Positions 54,858 through 64,000 are shown, numbered from the stretch's first letter. The stretch: 64,000 bases of DNA from DVED01 sp963838375 (GCA_963838375.1 CAWIQY010000021.1:62001-126000), one strand, 5' to 3'. Numbers and translations are program-made. Notes: generated from the letters alone by a model not told the origin.

Positions 54858-55793
54858 TTAAGTGGAACTCCCGACATCTTTAGATGGATGATCGGTTGTT
54901 GGTTTTGGGGATGAGGTTTCCTCGGAAGTCGTCGGTTTTGGGGATGAGGTTTCCTCGGGAATATCCGACTGAATCGTTGTCTTGTCCGGGTTTTCGGGCG
55001 AGTCGATCGACTTTTCCGGTAGGGGTGTTTCGGTTTCCTGAAAGGCTCTAGATTTTTTTTTGCGGTTCGGTTTCGACTTGGGAATTTCAGGTTTTACACG
55101 ACTAGGAAACGCCTCGGCATTGGGATCGACTATTGCTGAGGGAGATCCTTGGGGAAATCCACTCGCCCAGAATTGACGATAAACCAACTCTAACTCGCTG
55201 CCGGCTTTGCGGAAAAGCTTGACTTGATTGAACACAAACGCTTGGAACAGGCGATAGAACGCCACGCTAATCATCGCCACCACCAAACCGGACGCCGTAC
55301 TGATCAGCGATTCCCCAATCCCCAGGGTGACGCCTGTAGTCGCTGCCGTTCCCAAGTCGCTGATGCTAATCGATCCTAGAGAGCGAATCAAACCCAAAAC
55401 CGTCCCAAACAGTCCCAGCAAAGGCGAGAGGGCAATCACGGCTTCGAGAATTTTGTCGCCCCGCCGCATATTTGCCAACTCTCCATCGGCAGTGGATTCC
55501 AGGGACAGTTCAAACACCTCTGGATTGGGACGTTCGAGTTGCAACGGCGCGGATAGGAAACGACCGATGGGTTGATTTTGAGCTTGTTGTGCCACTTGTC
55601 GCGCCATCGTCCAATCGTACCGGGCGGTTTCTAAAATTCGATCGACCAGTTCCCGTTCTTTGGTCAGTACCCGCGCCCAAAACACAATCCGTTCCACGAT
55701 TGTCGCAATGGACAGGATGGAAAGAAATAACAGCGGCCACATGGCTGGACCGCCTTTGATAAACAGTTCTCTGACTTGTTCCACGTAATTCAA
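54858..55793 (-). CDS. exbB: ExbB/MotA/TolQ-family proton channel protein
   Basis: A 311-residue inner-membrane protein with three helices: MWPLLFLSILSIATIVERI (about 18-36), ALSPLLGLFGTVLGLIRSL (about 118-136) and GIGESLISTASGLVVAMISV (about 156-178). The last two hold the family's channel Thr/Ser residues. The cytoplasmic C-terminal 90 residues are charged and disordered-looking, with two copies of ETSSPKPTT. It forms the pentameric channel around ExbD dimers. It is cotranscribed with exbD. A TonB-like protein at 35431 could be a client, but that is speculation. Confidence 0.9.
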   Translation of the reverse strand: MNYVEQVRELFIKGGPAMWPLLFLSILSIATIVERIVFWARVLTKERELVDRILETARYDWTMARQVAQQAQNQPIGRFLSAPLQLERPNPEVFELSLESTADGELANMRRGDKILEAVIALSPLLGLFGTVLGLIRSLGSISISDLGTAATTGVTLGIGESLISTASGLVVAMISVAFYRLFQAFVFNQVKLFRKAGSELELVYRQFWASGFPQGSPSAIVDPNAEAFPSRVKPEIPKSKPNRKKKSRAFQETETPLPEKSIDSPENPDKTTIQSDIPEETSSPKPTTSEETSSPKPTTDHPSKDVGSST

Positions 55794-55810
55794 ACCCCTT
55801 GATAGTTAAT

Positions 55811-55856
55811 AGTGAATAGTTAATAGTTATTAGGTATTCACTATTAACTATTCACT
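55811..55856. repeat. Perfect 16-bp AT-rich inverted repeat between ilvD and exbB
   Basis: AGTGAATAGTTAATAG (55811-55826) and CTATTAACTATTCACT (55841-55856) are exact complements with a 14-base loop. It begins 2 bp after the ilvD stop and lies upstream of exbB. It may terminate ilvD transcription weakly; the array-like AATAGTTAAT motif also suggests a simple repeat. Confidence 0.6.
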
Positions 55857-55858
55857 TC

Positions 55859-57541
55859 CTACAGTCCCAAATCGGTGACCGCGCCCAGACTGCTGGAGGA
55901 CACCAACTTCGCATATTTTGCCATGACGCCTGACGAGTAGCGAGGGGGGCGAGGTTGCCAAGCGGCGCGACGCTGTTCTAATTCTTCATCAGAAATGTTT
56001 AGGTGCAACGATCGCGAACCCGCATCAATGGTAATGGTATCGCCTTCGCGAACCAGGGCAATTGCTCCACCTACAGCGGCTTCCGGGGCGACGTGACCCA
56101 CCACCAAGCCGTAAGTGCCGCCGGAGAAGCGTCCATCGGTAATTAACCCCACGCTATCCCCTAATCCGGCGCCGATAATCGCCGAAGTGGGAGCGAGCAT
56201 TTCTCGCATCCCCGGTCCCCCTTTGGGTCCTTCGTAGCGAACGACTACCACATCTCCCGGTTGGATTTTCCCATCTAAAACGGCTTTGAGGCAATCTTCT
56301 TCCGATTCAAACACCCGCGCCGGTCCCGTGATTTGGGGATTTTTTACCCCGCTGATTTTGGCAACAGCGCCTTCGGTTGCCAGATTGCCTTTGAGAATGG
56401 CTAAATGTCCTTGGGCATACATGGGATTGTTCCAGGGACGAATCACGGCTTGGTTTGCCGAGGGTGATTCGGGAATGTCCGCCAGCTGTTCGGCGATCGT
56501 TTTTCCGGTAATGGTTAAAGCCTCGCCGTGAATTAAACCCTGTGCCAACAGCATTTTCATCACTTGGGGAACGCCGCCTGCTTGGTGAAAATCCGTGGTG
56601 ACGTATTTGCCGCTGGGTTTGAGATCGCACAACACCGGAACTTTGGCGCGGATGGTTTCAAAATCATCCAGGGTTAATTCCACACCGATGGCGTGGGCGA
56701 TCGCCAGTAAGTGTAGCACCGAGTTGGTCGATCCCCCTACTGCCATAATTACGGCGATCGCATTTTCAAAGGCTTGGCGCGTTAGAATTTGTTTGGGTAA
56801 AATCTGTTGGCGAATGGCTTCGATCAACACTTTCCCCGACTCCTGGGCACTATCAGCTTTTTCGGCATCTTCTGCCGCCATGGTGGAGGAATACATCAAG
56901 CTCATCCCCATCGCCTCAAAAGCGGAGGACATGGTGTTTGCCGTGAACATCCCGCCGCACGATCCCGCTCCCGGACAGGCATTTTTCTCTACCGCCAGCA
57001 GTTCGGCATCGTCGATTTTCCCGGCGCTGTGCTGTCCTACCGCCTCGAAGGCACTGACTACGGTGAGATCGCTGCCGTTGTAGTGTCCCGGCTTAATCGT
57101 GCCGCCGTAGACGAAAATGGCGGGGATGTTCATCCGAGCCATGGCAATCATTGCCCCTGGCATATTTTTATCACATCCGCCGATGGCAATTACGCCGTCG
57201 AGGCTTTGACCATTACAAACGGTTTCGATGGAGTCGGCAATCACTTCTCGCGACACCAGAGAATATTTCATCCCCTCGGTTCCCATGGAGATGCCATCGC
57301 TGATGGTGATGGTGCCGAAGCGTTGTGGCATTCCTCCGCCAGAAAGAATTCCTGCTTCGGCACGATCGGTGATATCGTTGAGTCCGACGTTGCACGGGGT
57401 AATGGTACTGTACCCGTTGGCAACCCCGACAATGGGTTTACTGAAGTCCCCATCGCCAAACCCCACAGCTCGCAGCATGGCGCGATTGGGTGCTCGGGAA
57501 TTGCCTTGGGTAACGAGTTGACTTCTCCGATTGTCCGGCAT
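55859..57541 (-). CDS. ilvD: Dihydroxy-acid dehydratase IlvD
   Basis: A 560-residue iron-sulfur dehydratase of branched-chain amino-acid synthesis. It converts 2,3-dihydroxyisovalerate to 2-ketoisovalerate (and the isoleucine homologue). The cluster cysteines are in TPCNVGLND, GGCDKNMPGAMIAMAR and PGAGSCGGMFTANTM. The signature GRFSGGTYGLVVGHVAPEA lies near the C-terminus. Length and frame are normal. It appears to be a separate transcript from exbB, with the 16-bp inverted repeat between them. Confidence 0.95.
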   Translation of the reverse strand: MPDNRRSQLVTQGNSRAPNRAMLRAVGFGDGDFSKPIVGVANGYSTITPCNVGLNDITDRAEAGILSGGGMPQRFGTITISDGISMGTEGMKYSLVSREVIADSIETVCNGQSLDGVIAIGGCDKNMPGAMIAMARMNIPAIFVYGGTIKPGHYNGSDLTVVSAFEAVGQHSAGKIDDAELLAVEKNACPGAGSCGGMFTANTMSSAFEAMGMSLMYSSTMAAEDAEKADSAQESGKVLIEAIRQQILPKQILTRQAFENAIAVIMAVGGSTNSVLHLLAIAHAIGVELTLDDFETIRAKVPVLCDLKPSGKYVTTDFHQAGGVPQVMKMLLAQGLIHGEALTITGKTIAEQLADIPESPSANQAVIRPWNNPMYAQGHLAILKGNLATEGAVAKISGVKNPQITGPARVFESEEDCLKAVLDGKIQPGDVVVVRYEGPKGGPGMREMLAPTSAIIGAGLGDSVGLITDGRFSGGTYGLVVGHVAPEAAVGGAIALVREGDTITIDAGSRSLHLNISDEELEQRRAAWQPRPPRYSSGVMAKYAKLVSSSSLGAVTDLGL

Positions 57542-58012
57542 GGATGGTATTCTCCCTGGAAAAATGAATAAGGGGGCGATAGCTACGCGAGAGCGATTTG
57601 TCTTTCTCCCATATCGGGAAGTTCGATCGTTTCGGGTAAACCGGAGCGAGAACTCTAGAACAAACGACTGGGAGAAATAACCACTCTATTGATTTTGTCA
57701 GAACATTTTACCGTTTGCGGCGACGGGAGAGAATTTTCAGCCTGCGGGTTTGGTGGGGATCAAGTCACAGACCTCGCCTCCATCGACTTGTACACTCATA
57801 GAAGAGAGAATGAATCCATGCTGTTCGAGATCGGCACGAGCCATCCGCTTGGATCCGATCGTTCGGGAAGGTCGATTCCGAGTCTCGTGCAAACCTTTTG
57901 GGCTTGCCGGGACTCCCGTCTCGACTAGACAGATAGCCGCGGCTGACAGAGCGAGCGCCATGTCTGAGGTTGAGAATTCGACGCTTAGCACGAAGGAGAG
58001 GAAAACAAAGCA
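57542..58012. other. Intergenic region between ilvD and the pentapeptide gene
   Basis: About 470 bases between divergent genes, which should hold both promoters. Short frames exist on both strands (for example 57991-57737 on the minus strand), but none resembles a known family. AAGGAGAGGAAA just before 58013 is a good ribosome site for the pentapeptide gene. No RNA family is recognised. Confidence 0.4.
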
Positions 58013-58852
58013 ATGAATGGGGATGAACTTTTAAGTCGATATGCCAAAGGAAAACGTAATTTTCGAGAAGTCCATCTCAATGGAGCGAATTTGCAGGGCT
58101 TCGATCTCAGAGAGGCTGACTTTCGGGGCGCCCAGTTGATGCAGTGCGATCTGCAAAATGCCAATTTACAAGGGGCTAATTTCCGAGAAGCCAATTTACA
58201 AGGGGCAGTATCGATCGCGGCAAACCTGCGGGAAACTAACTTAATTGGCGCCAACCTGCGGCAAGCCAATTTGTCGGGAACCGATCTGCGAGATGCGAAT
58301 TTGCGCGCAGCTCAATTGCAAAAAGCATCATTTCAAAATGCTAATTTAACCGAGGCTTCGCTCCATGAAGCCGATCTGACCCAAGCCAACTTAGGAGAGG
58401 CAAATTTGACCGATGCGAATCTAATTCGATCTAACCTTTCTCGGGCATTTCTGAAAGGGGCAATTTTGGAAGGGGCTAACCTGACAATCTCCAATTTAAA
58501 TGAAGCAAACTTGGAGGATGCCAAATTAGTCAAGGCGATTTTACATAGCGTCAATTTGACCGGTGCAAACCTGAATCGAGCAGACTTGAGTAAATCTAAG
58601 TTGACGGGAGCAAATCTAACAGACGTAACAGCCATCAAAGCACAACTGCGAGCGGCTAACGTCAGTTGGACAACCTTGCGCGGGATAAACTTACAAGGCG
58701 CAAGCCTATATCGGACTAATCTGAGCTGGTCGAATTTGACGGGAGCCAACCTGACTGATGCGGTGTTGATGAGCGCGAATATTAACCATGTCACGCTCAG
58801 AGATGCCATCTTGACCGGAGCGATGATGCCGGATGGGACAGCGTATCAGTAA
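58013..58852 (+). CDS. Pentapeptide-repeat protein
   Basis: A 279-residue protein made almost wholly of about 48 pentapeptide repeats A(D/N)LXX from residue 22 onwards (GANLQGFDLREADFRGAQLM). It would fold as a right-handed quadrilateral beta-helix. The N-terminal 20 residues (MNGDELLSRYAKGKRNF) are a typical cap in cyanobacterial members. No signal peptide or partner domain is seen. The molecular role is unknown; relatives include DNA-mimic topoisomerase inhibitors and scaffold proteins. The ATG at 58013 has a strong ribosome site. Confidence 0.92.
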   Translation: MNGDELLSRYAKGKRNFREVHLNGANLQGFDLREADFRGAQLMQCDLQNANLQGANFREANLQGAVSIAANLRETNLIGANLRQANLSGTDLRDANLRAAQLQKASFQNANLTEASLHEADLTQANLGEANLTDANLIRSNLSRAFLKGAILEGANLTISNLNEANLEDAKLVKAILHSVNLTGANLNRADLSKSKLTGANLTDVTAIKAQLRAANVSWTTLRGINLQGASLYRTNLSWSNLTGANLTDAVLMSANINHVTLRDAILTGAMMPDGTAYQ

Positions 58853-58899
58853 GATTGAGTTCCTGTCAAATTCGATCCGAGGAGTGAAAACAGCTTGAT

Positions 58900-59778
58900 T
58901 CACGCCTTAAGTTCGGCAAGCATCTGTTTCAAACTATGCCGCCAGTGAGGGGCAGGTTTTCCGAGAATAGACGTAATTTTTTGACCCGCCAGAACCGAGT
59001 ATGCCGGACGCTTGGCTGGGGTGGGATATTCTGGGGTGGTAATGGGAAAAACCCGATCGATTTTCAGCGGAAATCCCAGTTGTTGGGCTTCTTCAAAAAT
59101 CGCCACGGCAAAATCGTACCAACTGGCAACCCCGCTATTGGTGAAGTGGTAAATTCCGGAAATCTCCCGGTGTTGGGCAATTAATCCGGCAATGGCGTTG
59201 GCGATATCCCCCGTCCAAGTGGGGCTACCGATTTGATCGGCAACGACGCGCAATTCCGGGCGATTTTCCCCCAAACGCAGCATGGTTTTGACAAAGTTTC
59301 CCGTTCCCCCGACGCCGTACACCCAAGCGGTTCGCAGAATGATGGCGCGGGCATCGGTGTCTTGAATGGCTTGTTCTCCGGCGAGTTTGGATGCGCCGTA
59401 GACGCCCAGAGGATTCGTGGAATCGGTTTCTTGATAGGGATGACTTTGTGTGCCGTCGAATACGTAGTCGGTGGAGACGTGAATTAAGGTGGCGTCTAGT
59501 TTTTGGGCGGATTCGGCGAAAATACCAGGGGCAACACCGTTGACGAGGTGGGCGAGTTCCGATTCGCTTTCTGCTTTGTCTACTGCGGTATATGCGCCGG
59601 AATTGACGATAATCTCGGGCTGGATTTCGGTCACAATTTGGCGAATGCGATCGGGTTGGCTTAAATCTAAACGATCTCGCCCGACACCGATTATTTCTAA
59701 GTTTTCGATCGAGGATAAAACGCGCTGCAATTCTTGTCCGAGTTGTCCGTTAATACCTGTAATTAGAATGCGAGTCAT
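58900..59778 (-). CDS. rfbD: dTDP-4-dehydrorhamnose reductase RfbD/RmlD
   Basis: A 292-residue short-chain reductase for the last step of dTDP-L-rhamnose synthesis. The NAD(P)-binding motif is ITGINGQLGQEL (about 5-16), and the catalytic tyrosine and lysine are in GVYGASKLAGE (about 127-137). VNSGAYTAVDKAE and HVSTDYVFDG are signature blocks. Length and start are normal. The 3,5-epimerase gene lies 118 bp upstream on the same strand. The first two pathway genes (rfbA, rfbB) are not in the window. Confidence 0.95.
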   Translation of the reverse strand: MTRILITGINGQLGQELQRVLSSIENLEIIGVGRDRLDLSQPDRIRQIVTEIQPEIIVNSGAYTAVDKAESESELAHLVNGVAPGIFAESAQKLDATLIHVSTDYVFDGTQSHPYQETDSTNPLGVYGASKLAGEQAIQDTDARAIILRTAWVYGVGGTGNFVKTMLRLGENRPELRVVADQIGSPTWTGDIANAIAGLIAQHREISGIYHFTNSGVASWYDFAVAIFEEAQQLGFPLKIDRVFPITTPEYPTPAKRPAYSVLAGQKITSILGKPAPHWRHSLKQMLAELKA

Positions 59779-59896
59779 GGAGTTTGGAGTGAGTGGTGGA
59801 TTGTTCGTCAGGACTTAGGTCAAATTTATTTTGAAACCCAACCTGAAAAGGCGAAGGGTATTCGCCTTCTTTCTCTACGGAAAAGTCTCGTTCCTA

Positions 59897-60448
59897 TTAA
59901 TTGCTAAAAACTTCTGCATCTTTCAACAACTGACCCACTTTATCTTTGGCTGATAACTTCACTTCAATGCCATTTAGGGGCCAATCGATGCCGATTTCGG
60001 GATCGTTCCACAGGATCGATCGTTCGTACTGTGGGGCGTAGTAATCGGTGGTTTTGTACAGAAATTCTGCAAAGTCTGACAGGACTAAAAAACCGTGAGC
60101 AAATCCTGGCGGAACCCAGAGTTGTCGCTTATTTTGGGCACTCAACAAACAACCCACCCATTTACCGAAGTAGGGGGAACCTTTGCGAATATCGACCGCG
60201 ACATCAAAAACTTCACCGACAGATGCCCGAACGAGCTTGCCTTGGGGTTGTTGGATCTGGTAGTGCAATCCTCGCAAAACCCCTTGAATCGATCGCGAAT
60301 GATTGTCTTGCACAAAGGCGTCGGTAACACCTGTTTTTTCAGCGAATGCCTGTTGATTAAAACTCTCGAAAAAGAATCCTCGATCGTCTCCAAAAACTTT
60401 GGGTTCGACGATGACAACGTCTGGAATTTCGGTCTGAATAACGTTCAT
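59897..60448 (-). CDS. rfbC: dTDP-4-dehydrorhamnose 3,5-epimerase RfbC/RmlC
   Basis: A 183-residue cupin-fold epimerase acting before RfbD. Motifs are GFFFESFNQQAF, DNHSRSIQGVLRGLHYQ with the catalytic His, and PPGFAHGFLVLSD. The family's conserved Tyr/Asp pair is in YKTTDYY. The start ATG overlaps the upstream methyltransferase stop by four bases (ATGA), so the two are translationally coupled. Length is normal. Confidence 0.95.
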   Translation of the reverse strand: MNVIQTEIPDVVIVEPKVFGDDRGFFFESFNQQAFAEKTGVTDAFVQDNHSRSIQGVLRGLHYQIQQPQGKLVRASVGEVFDVAVDIRKGSPYFGKWVGCLLSAQNKRQLWVPPGFAHGFLVLSDFAEFLYKTTDYYAPQYERSILWNDPEIGIDWPLNGIEVKLSAKDKVGQLLKDAEVFSN

Positions 60449-61170
60449 TTTGCTTGAATGAATGCGACTAAATTAGACACCATACCCAAAAATTTCGGTT
60501 GATACCACTCAACCTCCACCCCATTTGGATGTTCGCGCTCCACATTCTGGAAGATCTCGGCAATATCGCTTTGAGATAACAGCCGCAGATTTTCCTCTTT
60601 CGCCCAAAACTTCATTCCCAAAGCATTTAAGATTTGCCGATGCTGGGATCTGGGCAACCAATGCAATATGGGGAGTTTCGTATGAAAATCTAACCAGTGA
60701 TGGCGATTGGGAGTTGTCAGCAAAACACACCTCGCCAAGTGTAGCAGATTTTCGACATATTTGACTTGTCGATCGGACGATCCGACGTGTTCGATGACTG
60801 CCGAGGAGATGACATAATCGATGGGGGGTAGCAACTCTGGATTGGGAGGATAAGGAACGATCTGGAGATCTCGAAAAACTTCGGTTAATCCGCTAATATC
60901 TTCTGGGGAAGTCGCATAAACTTTTGCACCATCTGCTAATAGCCAACGGATAAAACAGTTGCTATCGTTTCTCAGGGTATCGGGTGTCGAACCATGATCT
61001 AAAATGCTTTTGCCAGATATATCGCCAATTTGAGAAATAAACCAGTCGTAGATTTTCCGCCGAACCTGGATGGAAGCTTGCATTCGCAATCGATCGAGCC
61101 AGGAAATACGCTCCTTCCCAGGAGTCGTTGCGCCATCGCCGAAGTAATCGAATTCTCGAATTTCTGTCAT
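60445..61170 (-). CDS. SAM-dependent methyltransferase, polysaccharide cluster
   Basis: A 241-residue protein of the methyltransferase fold. Motif I is degenerate (ILDHGSTPDTLRNDSNCFIRW) and the middle has PPIDYVISSAVIEHVGSSDRQVKYVENLLHLARCVLLTTPN, the block after which such sugar or glycan methyltransferases are recognised. It overlaps rfbC by 4 bp and follows the DUF2142 gene by 3 bp, so it belongs to the surface-glycan operon. The substrate is probably a sugar or a lipid-linked glycan, by context only. Confidence 0.82.
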   Translation of the reverse strand: MTEIREFDYFGDGATTPGKERISWLDRLRMQASIQVRRKIYDWFISQIGDISGKSILDHGSTPDTLRNDSNCFIRWLLADGAKVYATSPEDISGLTEVFRDLQIVPYPPNPELLPPIDYVISSAVIEHVGSSDRQVKYVENLLHLARCVLLTTPNRHHWLDFHTKLPILHWLPRSQHRQILNALGMKFWAKEENLRLLSQSDIAEIFQNVEREHPNGVEVEWYQPKFLGMVSNLVAFIQAK

Positions 61171-61173
61171 TAG

Positions 61174-62607
61174 CTAAATATAGTAGCGGTGAATAAGTAT
61201 TGTTAGAGTTAGAATACAGGAAAATAGCAGATATAAAACTATTGACTTTTGCAGTCTTCGCCTATCAAACTCGAATTTACGATTGACGAGTAACATAAAA
61301 AATAGAGGGAAGATAGGAATAAAATATCGACCTTGAATACCTCCAATACTTTGAGAGCCAATCGGATTCCAAAGGTAAGCTAAACTACTTAAAACGACTA
61401 TGTTTAGTGCTAAAACTATAGAGATAATTATCTTTTGTTTGAAGGAAATAGTAGTGCTAGAGTTGCCAAACTGTACAAATAGAGAGACGAAAATTAGAAC
61501 AGTCCAATATGAAAAAACGAAAAAGCCAGGTAATGGAGTATCGATCCAACCCAAAACACCAATAAATTGGTGTAAGTAATTAATCCCTTCCCGAACAAAA
61601 GTCCTGCCAAAAGTTGCCGCAAATTCCAGAGGCCGATCGAGGACGAATTCAATTTGACGATCGGGTAAAATACCGACACTGAGAGGAACATAAATTCGAT
61701 CGACAACAGACGACCAAATGAGGATAACCGAAAAACTAGCGATCGCAATAGAAGCGATCATTATCGCATATCGAACTCTCGTTTTCAGCTTTTTGTAGGG
61801 AATTAAAAAAAACAAGAATAAAAGGGGAAAATAAGCGAGTTTAGATAAACATAGAAGCATTGACAATCCCAATAAGCCGATCGTATGTTTAGGCTGTATA
61901 GAAGTTTGAGGATCGAGACTTAACTTAAAAACGATCGCCATCCACAAAAAAGCCAGTCCATTGGTTAAAGCATCAGCGGATAAAGAAGATGCCTGAAACA
62001 AAGACATGGGAGTGAGTAAGAGTAACAAAAAAACTAATTTTCCGATTGGTGTAGTTTTTAGCGCGATCCAAGCCAGAATCAACCAAACGATAAAATTCGA
62101 GAATCGACCGAAATAAAAAATTAGTAGCGGAGATAAATGAAGACTTTTTCCGATGGCAATGCCGACGGCTTGAGGGATGTAAGGAATTGGCGCGTGTAAT
62201 CCGGTTGTGTTAAACTTAATAAAGATACGATCGGAGTTATTTAGAGGAAGGTTAAATCCGGCAAAAATATCTCGAATATCCTGCTTCCGTTCCGGATGAA
62301 ATCGCAAATCGTCTTGAGAAGATCCTCGAACTGTCGTTAGCAAGCTTCTAGGAAGTCGTCCTCCCAAACAGATTTCTTTCTCAAAATACCGACTATAGCC
62401 ATAACAGTCTCCTGCTTGTTGTTGCGCGATCCACTGTCCCTCAGAAATTTGAAACGCGCGATAGAAATGCAAATATTCATCGGCAACTTGAAAGGGAGGC
62501 GTGACGAAAATGAATAGACAGCCGAATAAACCCGCGATTGTCAAAAAAGCGTTTTCAATATTTTCAAAGTTCCAAAATTTCTCGATCGATCTCATGGAAA
62601 AACTCAA
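61174..62607 (-). CDS. DUF2142 polytopic membrane protein
   Basis: A 477-residue integral membrane protein with about eleven helices. The N-terminal TPPFQVADEYLHFYRAFQISEG, with its Asp-Glu in the first loop after helix 1, and the RIFIKFNTTGLHAPIPYIPQAVG block are DUF2142 marks. The fold is GT-C-like, as in polyprenol-dependent glycosyltransferases, and members lie in O-antigen or exopolysaccharide clusters. It overlaps the upstream methyltransferase gene by 4 bp and precedes the next gene by 3 bp. Activity is unproven. Confidence 0.86.
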   Translation of the reverse strand: MSFSMRSIEKFWNFENIENAFLTIAGLFGCLFIFVTPPFQVADEYLHFYRAFQISEGQWIAQQQAGDCYGYSRYFEKEICLGGRLPRSLLTTVRGSSQDDLRFHPERKQDIRDIFAGFNLPLNNSDRIFIKFNTTGLHAPIPYIPQAVGIAIGKSLHLSPLLIFYFGRFSNFIVWLILAWIALKTTPIGKLVFLLLLLTPMSLFQASSLSADALTNGLAFLWMAIVFKLSLDPQTSIQPKHTIGLLGLSMLLCLSKLAYFPLLFLFFLIPYKKLKTRVRYAIMIASIAIASFSVILIWSSVVDRIYVPLSVGILPDRQIEFVLDRPLEFAATFGRTFVREGINYLHQFIGVLGWIDTPLPGFFVFSYWTVLIFVSLFVQFGNSSTTISFKQKIIISIVLALNIVVLSSLAYLWNPIGSQSIGGIQGRYFIPIFPLFFMLLVNRKFEFDRRRLQKSIVLYLLFSCILTLTILIHRYYI

Positions 62608-63215
62608 GAACCAATCTCTAATCGTGTAACAAAGTGTAACGTTGAGTCAAAAATGATACTAACCGGTTGCGGGTATAAGTTGAGTTTTTCGATCGTCTTT
62701 CCTGGAAAAATTTTCCGAGTTTCGTATAACTTTTTCCACTGCTGAGTCGATAAATAATTGTAAGGTAACGACACACCGTAACTGCGATTTCCGACCCAAT
62801 CCATCCATCGCAAACGGACATCGTCCCATGTCGAATTACAATAGTGATCTTTAATCAGCACAAATTGGCGACTGACGCGAACGCATTCGGCAAGCAGTGT
62901 GGTGGCATCATCCGCATGATGCAAAACATCGACTAGCATCGTAAAATCGAAATGGCGATCGGGAAATGGAATGGTCAAACCATCGAATTGTCGAACCGGA
63001 ATTCGGGTTTGCGGACGAACTAAAACATCGATTCCTTGAAAGCTAGCATTCGATCTCGTCTGGCGAACGCATTCGGCAACTTCGCCACTGCCACATCCGA
63101 CATCTAACCCTTCCAAAGACGCAGTTTCGGGAATCAAACTCGCCAAATGTTCGGCAAGGACATTCACTCGCCGATTCATGACTAAGGAACGATGTAATGT
63201 TTGGATGAGTTGCAC
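62604..63215 (-). CDS. Class I SAM-dependent methyltransferase, polysaccharide cluster
   Basis: A 203-residue methyltransferase (Methyltransf_11 type). Motif I is LEGLDVGCGSGEVAECVRQ and GIDVLVRP. Then FDGLTIPFPDRHFDFTMLVDVLHHADD follows, the standard pre-catalytic block. It is the first gene of the minus-strand glycan operon (this gene, DUF2142, methyltransferase, rfbC, rfbD). Its acceptor cannot be predicted. The start ATG at 63215 gives MQLIQTLHRSL. Confidence 0.87.
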   Translation of the reverse strand: MQLIQTLHRSLVMNRRVNVLAEHLASLIPETASLEGLDVGCGSGEVAECVRQTRSNASFQGIDVLVRPQTRIPVRQFDGLTIPFPDRHFDFTMLVDVLHHADDATTLLAECVRVSRQFVLIKDHYCNSTWDDVRLRWMDWVGNRSYGVSLPYNYLSTQQWKKLYETRKIFPGKTIEKLNLYPQPVSIIFDSTLHFVTRLEIGS

Positions 63216-63443
63216 GATCGCAGTGATTTAATAGTAAACTATCGAATTGAAGTTATAACGGATCGATCGGGAGTTCAAGAGTTGCCGAAGATTTCCATAA
63301 TTCAAGTCCGGGAATAAAAGACGGGAAGATTTTGGATTTTTTTCCCCGGATGAAGCTGAGGGGTTGCACCCTTTATTTTTTTCAATACAAAACCAAACCC
63401 CATTTATGCCATAACCATACCATTCTTTTTGCACTGTACGATC

Positions 63444-64000
63444 GTGAAGCCTTTGACTCAATCCAGTTTAGACTCTTCAAAAAAAATCACCCAAAATCGT
63501 GTGGATATACTGCTGACTTTGCGAGGTTTAGCTTGCTTAATGGTGGTTGTCGCACATTGCAATTTCCCGAGAGCGTCCTTAGTTTATCATACCTTCGACT
63601 TGAGTTGGCTGCTTTTTAGTGCGGGTGGCGTTGCTGTCCGGATTTTCTTTTGTTTGTCTGGCTATTTCATGGGGAAAGCGTTTTGTTCTCGACGTTATGC
63701 GATCGATCGATCGGGAATTCTGAATTTTTGGCGAAATCGTGCTTTAAGAGTATTTCCACTTTACTATTTTTCGGTGATAGTCACCGGCTTTTGGATTTAC
63801 CCAGATCTTTTTAAAGTTGCGAACTGGGGGTATTTGCTGCGAATCCTCACTTTTACTTACAATCAGACATTACCGATCGCTTTTAATGGTGCATTATGGA
63901 CGCTTTCGACTGAAGTTCAGTTTTATCTTTTAGTCCCATTTATCTTTATCTACTGCCACAATCGCCTTTGTTTGAAAACACAGGTTAAGAATTTGGCTTT
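63444..64000 (+). CDS. Acyltransferase 3 family (OafA-like), cut by the window end
   Basis: From about 63480 an open frame runs to the window edge: KKITQNRVDILLTLRGLAC, LMVVVAHCNFP, then SAGGVAVRIFFCLSGYFMGK, NRALRVFPLYYFSVIVTG and GALWTLSTEVQFYLLVPF. These are the helix 1 His, the FFxLSGY and the LWSLxxEVQFY motifs of the AT3 family, which O-acylate sugars and lipids. I place the start at GTG 63444 (TTG 63453 is possible); neither has a strong ribosome site. At least 185 residues are present, about half the family length. It is divergent from the glycan operon and probably acylates its product. Confidence 0.85.
   Translation, partial: MKPLTQSSLDSSKKITQNRVDILLTLRGLACLMVVVAHCNFPRASLVYHTFDLSWLLFSAGGVAVRIFFCLSGYFMGKAFCSRRYAIDRSGILNFWRNRALRVFPLYYFSVIVTGFWIYPDLFKVANWGYLLRILTFTYNQTLPIAFNGALWTLSTEVQFYLLVPFIFIYCHNRLCLKTQVKNLA

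Noticed and set aside
57737..57991. 84-codon minus-strand frame upstream of the pentapeptide gene
   Set aside because: Several frames of similar length overlap here on both strands and none resembles a protein family.

Overview
The window looks like chromosomal DNA of a cyanobacterium, probably a filamentous or mat-forming type. The GCGATCGC/CGATCG (HIP1-like) word is very abundant. The gene families are also typical: Uma2 proteins, a SmtA metallothionein, a CIRCE-controlled groEL, a Ser/Thr kinase fused to WD40 repeats, pentapeptide repeats, AMIN-type amidase next to murI, and arsenosugar genes. Many short palindromic and tandem repeats sit between genes. The species cannot be named from the sequence.

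Layout. 0-7 kb: cell-wall amidase remnant, murI, a broken DUF429 gene, Uma2, a metallophosphoesterase, a membrane-anchored zinc peptidase and a lipoprotein serpin. 7.2-12.7 kb (minus strand): a complete guanidine-use operon, with a guanidine-I (ykkC) riboswitch and its terminator, a Ni-dependent guanidine hydrolase gene (gdmH, one-base frameshift), the maturation factors hypA and hypB, and a three-gene ABC importer. This operon is bracketed by two 74-bp direct repeats that differ at one base; the left one is the 3' end of the serpin gene. 13-18.7 kb (minus): a TPR protein with identical 120-bp repeats, a P-loop ATPase split by an in-frame stop, and a TIR/AAA_35 protein split by a frameshift. 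19-25.5 kb: an HD hydrolase, a zinc ribbon, two Crp/Fnr paralogues, and TVP38, arsS and a doubly broken arsM. 25.6-30 kb: HAD hydrolase, GNAT, a DUF262/DUF1524 (GmrSD-like) protein, Uma2 and a small membrane protein.

30-47.5 kb: PP2C phosphatase, two response-regulator proteins, metallothionein with a SmtB-type operator and a terminator, a TonB-like protein, methyltransferase, YbjN protein, a decaying TnpB element with a small divergent gene, a class V aminotransferase (frameshifted), a PAS histidine kinase, groEL with CIRCE, and a DEAD-box helicase. 47.6-58 kb: kinase-WD40, hisC, methyltransferase, a GT39-like glycosyltransferase, exbB/exbD and ilvD. 58-64 kb: a pentapeptide protein and a surface-polysaccharide cluster (rfbD, rfbC, two methyltransferases, a DUF2142 membrane protein), with a divergent acyltransferase cut by the window end.

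At least eight otherwise well-conserved genes carry single-base indels, and two carry in-frame stops. Several indels fall in short G or C runs. Sequencing or assembly error is a serious explanation for part of this, so entries typed 'pseudogene' mean 'disrupted as given', not proven dead. All identifications are from reading the sequence and from knowledge of the families; no database search was run.
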